Under the pieces are notes generated by a model. That model did not search any database. It was given only the letters and a program-made list of their open reading frames with translations, and was not told the origin of the DNA. The translations under genes and the position numbers were made by a program. Below, piece by piece: positions 16,855 to 24,536 of a stretch of DNA of 64,000 nt; the stretch's first letter is position 1; every line of letters starts with the position of its first letter. The DNA is from Thermomicrobiales bacterium (lineage in GTDB: Bacteria > Chloroflexota > Chloroflexia > Thermomicrobiales > UBA6265), in contig JAWKPF010000009.1 of assembly GCA_041390825.1 (NCBI GenBank), forward strand, positions 123,727 to 187,726, in the 5' to 3' direction.

Positions 16855-17998
16855 GGCCCAGGTCGCGGTTCCTGCGACAGGCACCAGAAGCGGACCGAGC
16901 CTGGAAAACCCGTTGCGGGATGAACGCCTCGGTGCGCGGAATCCCCCTCGACACCTTCGATGACCGATGTGCGAGCGAGTTTCCTCAGCGCGGCAGCAGC
17001 AGTGACAATGGCGCGCCGATGCAGCCGTGGATTCCGGAACCAACCACCAAAGTTGCCCTTGATCGCGGTCCAGGTGAATTCTTTCAGCATCGGGAAACCT
17101 TGCTCGTCGCGGTTTGCCGCCATCCCTGAGCGTCACCTTGGAGCCTTCCGGAATCTGTCGGCCACCTATTTCGACGTCCTCGCTGGTGGTACGCCGATTT
17201 ACCCAACCAGTCGTCGACGCGCAAGATCTCGTCGACGGCCGCCGCGATCGAAGCGGGTCGTTCGGAGTCGTTGTTGTGGCGCTGTTGGTCGGTCACCAGG
17301 TGAAAGATCAGGATGCCGAGCCCCGCCGCGACTGTTCCATGCCCAGCGATCCAGTTGCGCAAGATGCTGGCGAGGTCGCTATCCGAAAGCGGCTGTCCGT
17401 CGACCTCGGTCGCCATGAGTCGCACGGTAGGTCGTTCGACGGTGTGCGTGACAGTCGGCGGGCTGGTTCCCGCAACTTCCACATAACGTTCGAGCTCTTC
17501 GGCGAGCGATTTGCTGGCGGCCCGATCCCGCGAGAGAGCGGCTTCCTGATTCCCATGTGTCCATCCTTGCAAGTGCACCCAGACTACTTCGGGCCACCCA
17601 AGAAATGCGCATTGCGCGCCGAGCGCATACGGTTCGGCAAATTCCCCCACGAACTCCATCTTGTCGAGTCCGACGGCAAGCTCCGCCAATTGCGCCGCGA
17701 TGGCGCGGCATCGTGGCTCGAACGCGGACATCTGGTCGGTATCGAAGAACGGCACGAGCGCCGAACGGTAGCGGGTATGGTCCGGTGGGTCCATGCCGTT
17801 TGGGATCGCTCGGTGGGGTGATCCGCTGCGATATATTTCAGGGTGCGCCAGAACCTCAGCAATATCTTCATGCCGAAAGAGCGACCACCCGAGGAACTCG
17901 CTATACGCGACCGGGCAATTGGCGCGCATCGCGTCATAGGCGGCACGCTGGTCGCGCAAAACCGTGACGTCGCGTGGATCCCAATCGGGCTGTTGCAT
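16855..17998 (-). pseudogene. Cytochrome P450, broken by several frameshifts
   Basis: The open frame from 17998 encodes the P450 N-terminal two thirds: MDPPDHTRYRSAL, the distal I-helix-like region around NWIAGHGTVAAGLGIL, and the helix ending VDEILRVDD. The remainder needs frame changes. AANRDEQGFP lies in one frame, FPDAERIHLDRDQG in a second, and the heme-ligand loop (GSGIHGCIGAPL, matching FGxGxHxCxG) in a third. VEGDSAHRGVHPATGF closes the domain in yet another. The start ATG at 17998 has GGAGAG upstream; 18013 is the alternative. As read, no single polypeptide contains the heme ligand. It directly borders the tRNA on the host side. Confidence 0.8.
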
Positions 17999-18107
17999 CG
18001 GAAAACTCTCCATTGATTGGAGTGGCCCGCATGGCTGTCCCGCCTATCGATAGCGGGCGCTCGAGACTGCTGCGTGCGCGACGGCACAGGGAGAACTCGG
18101 CTCGTCA

Positions 18108-18356
18108 TCACGCTCGGCGTTCAGGGTGTAGCTGCCCTGTCGCCCAGTTGGGGGGATCGCTGGCGGGAAAGGACTCGGCCGAGGCTTCGTCCACGATGTC
18201 CCGTGGTCGATTTGCGTCGGTCCCCTCGGTGTTTGCTGGCGGCGTTCCCGGCGTGCTCGGGGCACGATCCTCGTCGACTCGGTTTGCGTCATTGCCGACG
18301 CCACTTCTGGGCGTCGGTTCGGTGTTCTGAGTCCTTGACATGCTGTTGCCTGTCAT
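18108..18356 (-). CDS. Small protein with the ESFPASDPP motif
   Basis: The 82-residue, Pro/Asp/Thr-rich, probably disordered protein ends in DIVDEASAESFPASDPPNW. This motif recurs at the ends of many small uncharacterised bacterial proteins. The start at 18356 (MTGNSMSR) or the in-frame ATG at 18341 cannot be decided; neither has a strong binding site. Function unknown. It is the only gene between the P450 remnant and the DUF2249 cluster. Confidence 0.55.
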   Translation of the reverse strand: MTGNSMSRTQNTEPTPRSGVGNDANRVDEDRAPSTPGTPPANTEGTDANRPRDIVDEASAESFPASDPPNWATGQLHPERRA

Positions 18357-18504
18357 GATTGGAGGCTGCGACCGGTACTGCCCGAGGTCAAACCCGTGAC
18401 GACAGTGGCCGTGGATGTCAGCGCCCGCTTCCTCCTACGGTACGCCACCTGTGCCGATAAGGACAGATTCCAGCAGCCAAGAAATGACCCGTCGGGTCGG
18501 TCGA

Positions 18505-18539
18505 CTGGAGGGAGCGCCGGACTCGGGCGGCCCCTCCAG
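18505..18539 (-). terminator. Hairpin at the end of the DUF2249 cluster
   Basis: CTGGAGGG pairs with CCCTCCAG around a GC-rich loop that can itself pair. It lies 14 bases past the stop at 18554. No T-tract follows, so it may need Rho or act as an RNA-stabilising end. Confidence 0.45.
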
Positions 18540-18553
18540 CAGCGATTCTGGAG

Positions 18554-18796
18554 CTAAAGCTTCGTGATCTGGACCTGCCAAACGGTGGGGCCTTCTTCGA
18601 CGTAGTCCCAACCGACCTGACCGGGCCGCTCGGCCATCAACTGATAGTAGAGCGGCTTGGGGTCGTGGTCGTTGACCAGGCGCATGGTTTCGCCAGCGTC
18701 GAGGCCGTCAATTGTTGCGAAGATCAACGGGTGGCGTTCCCGCGGAACCATTCCGCGGACATCGACCTTGACGGTTGCTTCGGTCTGCTCTGTCAT
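18554..18796 (-). CDS. DUF2249 domain protein
   Basis: The 80-residue protein has the DUF2249 features VDVRGMVPRERHPLIF, then DGLDAGETMRLVNDHDPKPL and GWDYVEEGPTVWQVQI. The fold is related to TusA/SirA-like small proteins, and the HDPxPLYYQ segment is typical. The role is unproven; such proteins occur with nitric-oxide and anaerobic-respiration genes, so a small carrier or heme/metal-linked function is inferred. It overlaps the preceding membrane-protein gene by 4 bases and is last in the operon. Confidence 0.8.
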   Translation of the reverse strand: MTEQTEATVKVDVRGMVPRERHPLIFATIDGLDAGETMRLVNDHDPKPLYYQLMAERPGQVGWDYVEEGPTVWQVQITKL

Positions 18797-20142
18797 GAGA
18801 CATGTCCTTCCTTGCCTGCCCGGAGGGGTCCACCCCGAGCGGCGCTATCGAGCGGTTCTGCCGTTGCGGACCGCGCATGCGTGGCGATTCGCGCGACATT
18901 CATCAGGAAACACCCAAGGGCGGCCAACGCCGCGACGCCTGCCGCGATTGCCAGCGGGCGATTCCCCACGGCCAAGGCAGCCAGCGCACCGGCTAGCGCG
19001 CACACCCAGAGACTCCAGCCGGCCTGGGCGAGCCGACGGTCATACAGATCTTCGAGTCGAGGAGCTTTTTGTCGTCCGGCCACCGGCGCATAGCGATGCA
19101 GCCAGACGAGGAAGGTGGCGATCTTGTAGAAGAACCCCTGTATGGCGCTGATCGCCACACCGGAGATGGCAAGAAAGCCGACCGCGATCCAAAGCCTATC
19201 GTCGATGGCGCTCTCGCTCTGGAGTCCGTAGACAAGCAAGAACGCGCCACCAAGCCCGCTTGCCGCTGCGGTCAACGCATACGGAATGTGAATGTCGAAC
19301 CCACGACGCCGTCGCACGCGATAGAGATGGATGAGTTGGGCAGCGAAAAGCGCTTGACCGCCGGTGATGAGCAGCGCTGCGATGAGCAGGAACTCGCGCT
19401 GCGCGCTGAGGAGAAGACCACCCGCGAGCAGCCATGCTCCAGTGCCCGAAAGAGCGAGCTCCAGCCAGGCCACCCGTCGCCACAACTGATCCTCAGAGAG
19501 GGTGAACATACCGACGAGGCGATAGGCCACCCCATTCAGCATCACGATCACCCACCCAGCCAACATCAACGTGGCGTGGGCGGCGAGAATGCGAAAGGTC
19601 ATCGAACCCAGAAATCCGGATCCCTTGTTGATGGAAAGAAGCAATCCGGCCGCGATTCCGCCTGCGAGACCGATCATCGCGATCGAGATGTGCCAACTCA
19701 CGACATCCGGATGGGGCGCGGCGATGAGCGTTCTTGCGATGACGAAGAGATAGATCGCAAGTCCGGTGAACACCAGCAAGGCGCCCAGAGCAATTGCGGG
19801 ACGCCAGGTGAGCGTCAGGCCCGGCAAGAAGGCCAGGAGGCCTACAAGGTAGAACCAGAACGAAATGCGTCCAAGCGTCACCGAAGCCAATGGCGTTTGC
19901 AGCACCACGGGCACCAGTTGATAGCTCGCGCCGATGAGCACGGCGGCGATCACACCGAGCGTATTGAGATGAACGAACGCGAGCAAGCGTGGCGCATAGA
20001 AGCCGTCGAGCATGAGGGGATACGCCCAGGGCGAGGCAATCGCGACGGCAGCGAGCATGATCATGCCCAGACCCATGAAGCGGGCCGGCAGATCGAGCGC
20101 AGGACCGTGCTTCGAGCTGATCCCGCCAGGGCCTCCGGTCAT
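18793..20142 (-). CDS. Heme-copper-oxidase/NnrS-like polytopic membrane protein
   Basis: The 449-residue protein has about 12 hydrophobic helices from residue 22 to 415. Histidines sit in helices in the manner of heme-copper oxidase subunit I relatives: FVHLNTLG (His58), SWHIS (His151), and AAHATLMLAGW followed by NGVAYRLVGMF (His189). FLVWLHRY has His349. The full CuB histidine set and a proton channel are not evident, so it may bind heme without being an oxidase. Family relatives appear next to DUF2249 genes. It overlaps both neighbours by 4 bases, implying tight translational coupling. A nitric-oxide-related role is inferred, not shown. Confidence 0.65.
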   Translation of the reverse strand: MTGGPGGISSKHGPALDLPARFMGLGMIMLAAVAIASPWAYPLMLDGFYAPRLLAFVHLNTLGVIAAVLIGASYQLVPVVLQTPLASVTLGRISFWFYLVGLLAFLPGLTLTWRPAIALGALLVFTGLAIYLFVIARTLIAAPHPDVVSWHISIAMIGLAGGIAAGLLLSINKGSGFLGSMTFRILAAHATLMLAGWVIVMLNGVAYRLVGMFTLSEDQLWRRVAWLELALSGTGAWLLAGGLLLSAQREFLLIAALLITGGQALFAAQLIHLYRVRRRRGFDIHIPYALTAAASGLGGAFLLVYGLQSESAIDDRLWIAVGFLAISGVAISAIQGFFYKIATFLVWLHRYAPVAGRQKAPRLEDLYDRRLAQAGWSLWVCALAGALAALAVGNRPLAIAAGVAALAALGCFLMNVARIATHARSATAEPLDSAARGGPLRAGKEGHVS

Positions 20143-20996
20143 TCCGGCGCGCCGTCCGCAGTCGCCGGTTTCTCGATCAGCAACTCGACTCGACCAGGTC
20201 CGAGATCACGTGTCTCGTGTCGGTAGCCGAGCTCGTCGAGCCGTGGATAGAGATGCATGGGGCGACGAACATGGTGAACCAGCAAGGTCGAACCTGCCGG
20301 TAGTGCTTCGAGCTCGGACAGGATGCGGATCATGGGTTCCGGGGGAACGAGCTCACTGACGTCGATGGTGAGCGTTGCAGTTGGAGAGGACCATGACGTG
20401 GGCGCGGCATTGGGGCTCGGTCGTGACTCAGCCACAGGCGGCTCAGTCGTGTTATCCGCGTGGTAGAAGAAGATCTCCCAGTCGTCGTCCGCCAATCGAC
20501 GCGCCCAATGCTCGAATCCGCGTTGGCTCATCACCTGATAGAGCGGTGTCGGGGCAAAGGTGTTGCGCAGGACGAGCATCTGGCCGACAGGCACCTGCCG
20601 TGACGCGGCCATGATGGCGCTGAACGGTTCCTCGCCGCGCTTTTGGAACGGGCGGACGTCGAGCTCCTCGGCAACGGGCGATGCGACCCAGGCAGGGGCT
20701 TCCGGTGGCGGAACATCAACGGTCAACTCGACCGGTTCGGGTTCGAACGGGCGCAATCCCGCCGCCTCGTTGAGTCGCGCAACGAGCATTGCAGGATCGA
20801 CACCTCCAATGCCAGCGGCTTGCTCGACCGTCACCAGCCGGCTCTGGACGCGCCGGACGAGCGGGTTGCGCAACCGCTCGAATGCTGGAGCGCTCTCGAT
20901 GAGCACTTCGAGCAGAGCTGGGTAGCGCTGGAGCACCTGGCTGATTTTCCACGAGGGTGTGATAGGGTCGCTGGTTGCCGAACGTGAGCTCGTCAT
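20139..20996 (-). CDS. DUF1858-DUF2249-DUF2249 fusion protein
   Basis: Residues about 14-75 (SWKISQVLQRYPALLEVLIE to GGVDPAMLVARLNEAAG) match DUF1858 but lack its Cys pair. Residues about 115-190 (LDVRPFQKRGEEPFSAIM, then FAPTPLYQVMSQRGFEHWAR) and 215-280 (LTIDVSELVPPEPMIRIL, then RRPMHLYPRLDELGYRHE) are two DUF2249 domains. Start ATG 20996 lies two bases past the stop of the MIP18-like gene; an overlapping ATG at 21008 is possible. Together with the separate DUF1858 and DUF2249 genes nearby it suggests interacting modules that are sometimes fused. Confidence 0.75.
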   Translation of the reverse strand: MTSSRSATSDPITPSWKISQVLQRYPALLEVLIESAPAFERLRNPLVRRVQSRLVTVEQAAGIGGVDPAMLVARLNEAAGLRPFEPEPVELTVDVPPPEAPAWVASPVAEELDVRPFQKRGEEPFSAIMAASRQVPVGQMLVLRNTFAPTPLYQVMSQRGFEHWARRLADDDWEIFFYHADNTTEPPVAESRPSPNAAPTSWSSPTATLTIDVSELVPPEPMIRILSELEALPAGSTLLVHHVRRPMHLYPRLDELGYRHETRDLGPGRVELLIEKPATADGAPE

Positions 20997-20998
20997 TG

Positions 20999-21313
20999 CT
21001 AACGCCATCCCAGCGCTTCGCGGCCTGCCTCGGTGATCATGGACGGGCTCCATGGCGGATCCCAAACGAGATCGACGGAGACCGTCTCGATGTCCGAAAT
21101 GAAATAGCGCAGGGATGTGTCCACGGCTTCGGCGATCGTTTCGTGCAGCGGGCATCCCGGAGTCGTCAGAGTCATGACCACGCGGACCGCGTCGTCCTCG
21201 GCTTCGATGCCATAGACCAGCCCCAGGTCAACGATGTTGATCCCCACCTCGGGATCGATCACGCCGTGCAAGACGTCCCACGCCATGGCTTCTGTCTCTG
21301 TTCTGGGTTCCAT
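20999..21313 (-). CDS. MIP18/DUF59 family Fe-S assembly-type protein (SufT/PaaD-like)
   Basis: The 104-residue protein has the family core: VLHGVIDPEVGINIVDLGLV, then VRVVMTLTTPGCPLHETI and SVDLVWDPPWSPSMIT. Cys in TPGCPL is the conserved metal/cluster ligand. Relatives help mature Fe-S proteins. The ATG at 21313 is preceded by AAAGGA; the frame opens at 21337. It is the second gene of the leftward cluster. Here it may supply clusters to the redox proteins of the operon, by inference. Confidence 0.8.
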   Translation of the reverse strand: MEPRTETEAMAWDVLHGVIDPEVGINIVDLGLVYGIEAEDDAVRVVMTLTTPGCPLHETIAEAVDTSLRYFISDIETVSVDLVWDPPWSPSMITEAGREALGWR

Positions 21314-21355
21314 GCGTCCTTTCGAAAGCGCGTGCAACGCGGAGGTTGACGCTGA

Positions 21356-21607
21356 TCAAACAAAGTGCGTTTCGTTGGGATACTCCGGCCCCTGGTGGGA
21401 GATGGCCGCCCGGTTCAATTCGTCGAGAAATCGGTCGGCTGGTTGCCGGTATGCGCGGCATGCCCCGGAAACTGATTCGAATCTCGCAATGGGACATCCA
21501 ACGCAGTGCATCCGCCATCGAAGGAAAACGGCAACCGTCGATGGAAACATCGTCAAGACCTGCTCGACGTTCGAGTCGATCGATATCGGTTGGTCCCGTT
21601 CGCTCAC
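21356..21607 (-). CDS. DUF1858 redox-disulfide protein
   Basis: The product is 83 residues from a GTG at 21607, with AGGGGAGG six bases upstream. It reads ISIDSNVEQVLTMFPSTVAV, then MHCVGCPIARFESVSGAC. The CxxC (Cys35, Cys38) and the later Cys50 are the signature of the family found beside hybrid-cluster proteins. It likely forms a redox-active disulfide. It is the first gene after the Fnr-type box and starts the operon. Confidence 0.8.
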   Translation of the reverse strand: MSERDQPISIDSNVEQVLTMFPSTVAVFLRWRMHCVGCPIARFESVSGACRAYRQPADRFLDELNRAAISHQGPEYPNETHFV

Positions 21608-21688
21608 GAGTGCCTCCCCTTGCGGGCAGACGAATCCGATCTGCCCACGAATCTGTGGACAGCTTCCCACGGCGAACGGCAGCCGTCG

Positions 21689-21702
21689 TTGCGCTAGCGC
21701 AA
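21689..21702. promoter_or_regulatory. Fnr/Crp-type palindromic operator
   Basis: TTGCG-CTAG-CGCAA is a perfect 14-bp inverted repeat with the 5-4-5 architecture of Crp/Fnr boxes. It lies 121 bp downstream-to-upstream between the Crp/Fnr gene (ends 21729) and the DUF1858 operon start (21607), its centre about 88 bases before the GTG. Control by the adjacent regulator is the obvious inference. Confidence 0.6.
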
Positions 21703-21728
21703 AGAACGTGCCCGAATTCGACGGAGCG

Positions 21729-22451
21729 TCAGTTTTCGGAATCGTGCTCTGTCGGGACCAGGTCTTCAGCGACCATGACGAGCTCGTGCGGTTTGGTAAT
21801 CGTCACCCGTTCGCGTCCCGCATCGATGAGACCGCGGCGATCCCACTCGCGCAGCACGCGGCTTACCGTGGTGAGTGTCGCGCCGGTAAGCTCGGCCAGA
21901 TGTTGCCGAGATTGGGGAAGTTCAATCTCGATTCCGAGCGGCGTCTCGTTGCCGATGCGGCCGGCGAGCCGCAGCAGCGTCCGCGCGATACGCCGCTCGA
22001 CCCGCTCGGCCTGGAGCTCGCGAATGCGGGCCTCGGCTTCCCGTAGCCGCGTCGCCAGTTCCAGGATCATCGCGTGGGCAAACACAGGATGTCGGGAAAG
22101 CAGAAGAGAGAACTCCGCAGCCGGCAGGCGAAACTCCGAAACGTCATCCAGCGCGATCGCCGTTGCCGGGTATCGATCGTCGCCCCAGCCGCCAGCCCCG
22201 CCGAAGATCTCTCCTGGATTGATGAGCCTGAGAATGACCTCGGCCCCATCCTCCGTTTCATTCACGATCTTGACCCGTCCAGAAAGAAGAAAATGGACGT
22301 GGTCGGCAGGATCGCCGGAGAAGAAAAGAAACTGGCCGCGTTCCCATTGTTCGATTCGTCCGCAGGCCGAGATTGCTGCGGTGATCGGATCGGGCAGTTC
22401 CTGGAACAGGCGAATGGCGTGCAGGTCCGCCGCTAACGCTGCGCGTGACAC
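21729..22451 (-). CDS. Crp/Fnr-family transcriptional regulator
   Basis: The cyclic-nucleotide-binding-like domain covers about residues 15-130 (FLFFSGDPADHVHFLLSGRV, RLINPGEIFGGAGGW). A C-terminal winged helix has QSRQHLAELTGATLTTVSRV and LREWDRRGLI. There is no N-terminal Cys cluster as in Fnr, so it more likely resembles the Dnr/NarR or heme/nucleotide type. A GTG at 22451 has GGAGG at nine bases; the ATG at 22460 abuts GGAGG. The gene is co-oriented with the cluster it probably controls through the box at 21689-21702. Confidence 0.85.
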   Translation of the reverse strand: MSRAALAADLHAIRLFQELPDPITAAISACGRIEQWERGQFLFFSGDPADHVHFLLSGRVKIVNETEDGAEVILRLINPGEIFGGAGGWGDDRYPATAIALDDVSEFRLPAAEFSLLLSRHPVFAHAMILELATRLREAEARIRELQAERVERRIARTLLRLAGRIGNETPLGIEIELPQSRQHLAELTGATLTTVSRVLREWDRRGLIDAGRERVTITKPHELVMVAEDLVPTEHDSEN

Positions 22452-22460
22452 TCGTTGCAT

Positions 22461-23226
22461 CCTCCAGAGATCGGTCCGCCTCGATCGAACCGACCGCGTG
22501 GACTCGACGGGCAACCCATGGCGGTCCGCCTGGCGCGTCAGAGCGGTGGCTCGATCGGCAACTTCGGGAAGCCTACTCAATTTGCGGAAAGTGGGCGGTG
22601 CGTACCGGGGAGCAATCGCGGGACGAAGGACCCTGATATGTGAAGGCAACAGTACGCCCCCTCCGGTCGAAACCTTTGGGGGCGTACCAGCCTATGCGCA
22701 GCGTGTTCCAAGTGATTGGAATCAAGCCGTTCTCCACACTGCGTTTCTTGCGATTCGCGCTGCTTCGATTGGCATCGAGACGTCGCTGCCGCCCTCGCCC
22801 GTGAAGGTTGCTCCGGCGTTCAGCGTGCCCACGTATGCTGCCCAAGCTGGAACGGCAAGACAGTCTGTTGTCTCGTGCGCCCGTAGGGAGCGACGCTTCC
22901 TTGCGGATGCGCTCCCGCCCGAAGGCGTTCGCAAGACCTGTCGGCGCTCCTCGACTGACATATGCACCCTACGTGCCGTCGGTCGTTTCGCTGGGTACCA
23001 GCCACCGTCGCTCAGGGGATAAACTCCACGCCCTGTGCGTTCCCTTGTGTGGCCGAGGCGACTGAGCGTTGCTGCTTCAGCACACCGGCTAGGCAATACC
23101 AATGCACCCACACCATATCATGACTGTAAGTCAATGTACATACACTTCTGGCGCGAATATTCTTGGCAATTCTATGCAAGCCATCTTTCGGAATTGACTT
23201 GCTGGTCACAGATCGGTGCGGTCATC
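22461..23226. other. Long intergenic stretch without convincing genes
   Basis: No frame has both a ribosome binding site and a recognisable product. The ORFs at 22722-23111 and 23012-23209 (minus) and the long plus-strand shadow frame were considered and set aside. Around 23090-23200 the sequence becomes AT-rich. This part and the structured segment after it precede the secreted-protein gene at 23409. Confidence 0.4.
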
Positions 23227-23329
23227 GAGCCAGCGGCTGGTGGTGACCGGTCTCCACCGCTCACCGCTTTGGAAACAGCGCGCTTCCACCTGAAACCCTC
23301 CCTTAGAAGGGGAGACGTACCGCTGGCTC
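23227..23329 (+). ncRNA. Candidate structured RNA: multi-hairpin closed by a perfect 10-bp helix
   Basis: GAGCCAGCGG (23227-23236) pairs perfectly with CCGCTGGCTC (23320-23329). Inside are three small hairpins: GGTGG/CCACC (23239-23258), CGCT/AGCG around 23265-23280, and CTCCC/GGGAG (23298-23314). The result is a four-way junction. A second hairpin follows at 23349-23375, and the DUF2807-like gene starts at 23409. It matches no riboswitch consensus I know. It could be a leader or an independent small RNA; the strand is uncertain because the helices form on either. Confidence 0.4.
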
Positions 23330-23348
23330 CTTCCTTATGATGGCTGTG

Positions 23349-23375
23349 GGCTCAGGGCGGTTTGGACTCTGAGCC
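23349..23375 (+). terminator. Hairpin between the structured element and the secreted-protein gene
   Basis: GGCTCAG and CTGAGCC pair over a 13-base loop, followed by ATCTGTATT. It could end the upstream RNA or act as an attenuator 34 bases before the gene at 23409. Confidence 0.4.
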
Positions 23376-23408
23376 ATCTGTATTCAATGCGCGACAGCGC
23401 GGGAGTCC

Positions 23409-24149
23409 ATGATGAGGTCTATGTTGCGGAGAACGGTTTCGATTCTCGGAGCGGGCGCGCTCCTTGCAGGGGCTTTTCAGTTCGCGCCAGTCGCTGCGCA
23501 ATCAGACGGCACGGCATTTCAGATGGACTCGTTCTCCCAGGTGCAGATCGAAGGCGCTGGTCACGCCATCATCACGATCGGTTCTCCTGCATCGGTGACC
23601 GTCTCCGGTCCCGAGGCCGAGATCTCCAACCTGCAAGTCCAGGTCTGGTTCAACACGCTCGAGATCGAGCCCAACAACGACAACAACAACACGGCTGGGG
23701 CGGATCTGGTCTATCACATTACCGTCCCCTCTCTGAATCAGATCGAACTCGAAGGCCGTGTGACTGCTGAAGTCGATGGACTGACGACCGATTCGTTGCA
23801 GGTCTCGGTCGAAGACTCCGCTGGATTGCAGTTGACGCACCTGACCGCGCAACGGCTCGAGACACAAGTGGAAGGGAACTCCACCGTCACCATCACGGGT
23901 TCGGCCGCAACACAGCAAGTCGAAATCGAAGACAACGCCAAACTGAATGCGGTCGAACTCGAGAGCACATCGATCGACATCCAGGCCGAAGGGAATTCGC
24001 ACAGCCAGGTGCGATTCACGGACACGCTTTCGGGTGAGGTCGAAGATGGCGCGATTGTCGAGTACATGACCGAATCCGGAAGTGTCAACGTGAGCACCGA
24101 GGACGGCGGCCGCGTGACTGCGCTTCCCTTTGAGGCGCTTGGGTCGTAG
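23409..24149 (+). CDS. Secreted DUF2807-like (GIN-domain) beta-helix protein
   Basis: The 246-residue protein has a signal peptide (about residues 1-30, ILGAGALLAGAFQFAPVAAQ). Repeated beta strands of the type VQIEGAGHAIITIGSPAS, LNQIELEGRVTAEVDGL, and VEGNSTVTITGS follow. This pattern resembles the putative autotransporter-adhesin head (DUF2807/GIN) family, which forms a right-handed beta-helix at the cell surface. No catalytic residues are evident. GGGAG lies just before the ATG pair at 23409/23412. It stands alone between regulatory hairpins, so it is probably monocistronic. Confidence 0.75.
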   Translation: MMRSMLRRTVSILGAGALLAGAFQFAPVAAQSDGTAFQMDSFSQVQIEGAGHAIITIGSPASVTVSGPEAEISNLQVQVWFNTLEIEPNNDNNNTAGADLVYHITVPSLNQIELEGRVTAEVDGLTTDSLQVSVEDSAGLQLTHLTAQRLETQVEGNSTVTITGSAATQQVEIEDNAKLNAVELESTSIDIQAEGNSHSQVRFTDTLSGEVEDGAIVEYMTESGSVNVSTEDGGRVTALPFEALGS

Positions 24150-24261
24150 GCGGGTGTGCGCCGAGCTGCCGGAACTCACCGCCGGCGGCTCGGGCGCCTC
24201 ACGTAAGCCAGATAGTCATCCGATCCTGGCCCATCGACCGCGAATCGAGCGACGTGCGAGC

Positions 24262-24291
24262 GTGGGCGAAGGGCGCGCGCTCTTCGCCCAC
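24262..24291 (+). terminator. Strong hairpin after the secreted-protein gene
   Basis: GTGGGCGAAG pairs perfectly with CTTCGCCCAC across a 10-base loop. It lies 112 bases past the stop codon and lacks a T-tract. Confidence 0.5.
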
Positions 24292-24358
24292 TCCGGGTAC
24301 ACTGAAGCGGTCGAGTCAGACGAGGGGTGAATTGTTTTCAATCGCTCAGACGCGGTCG

Positions 24359-24387
24359 TTGGCCATTGGCGACGGCCATGGTATATT
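24359..24387 (+). promoter_or_regulatory. Promoter candidate for the OppD/OppF pair
   Basis: TTGGCC and TATATT are separated by exactly 17 bases, 150 bases before the ATG at 24537. It is the best sigma-70-type match in the 387-base gap 24150-24536, which otherwise holds only the hairpin at 24262 and no gene. Confidence 0.5.
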
Positions 24388-24536
24388 CGCGTCGCGTCCG
24401 CTCTGTTGATTCGAGGCACCAATGTTGGTAGCTTGCCGGCTTATCGGCCGACTGGAGCGCAGGCGACCGAACGGAGCAGGAACACTCCTGATAGTCTGAC
24501 GAGAACTGGTTTCGGTTCCCGTTGAAAGGGCAAGAG

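Noticed and set aside
19069..20226. Plus-strand ORF of 385 codons
   Set aside because: It is antisense to the heme-copper-like membrane protein gene; the sequence is a Glu/Arg/His-rich shadow.
21346..23022. Plus-strand ORF of 558 codons
   Set aside because: It is antisense to the Crp/Fnr gene and extremely Arg/Ser-rich, typical of a high-GC shadow frame.
22722..23111. Minus-strand ORF of 129 codons upstream of the Crp/Fnr gene
   Set aside because: No binding site, no family resemblance and unusual composition; left as non-coding.
23298..23330. T-box-like segment (GGGGAGACGTACCGC)
   Set aside because: It resembles the T-box AGGGTGGNACCGCG only loosely, lacks a stem I specifier domain, and the downstream gene is not amino-acid related.
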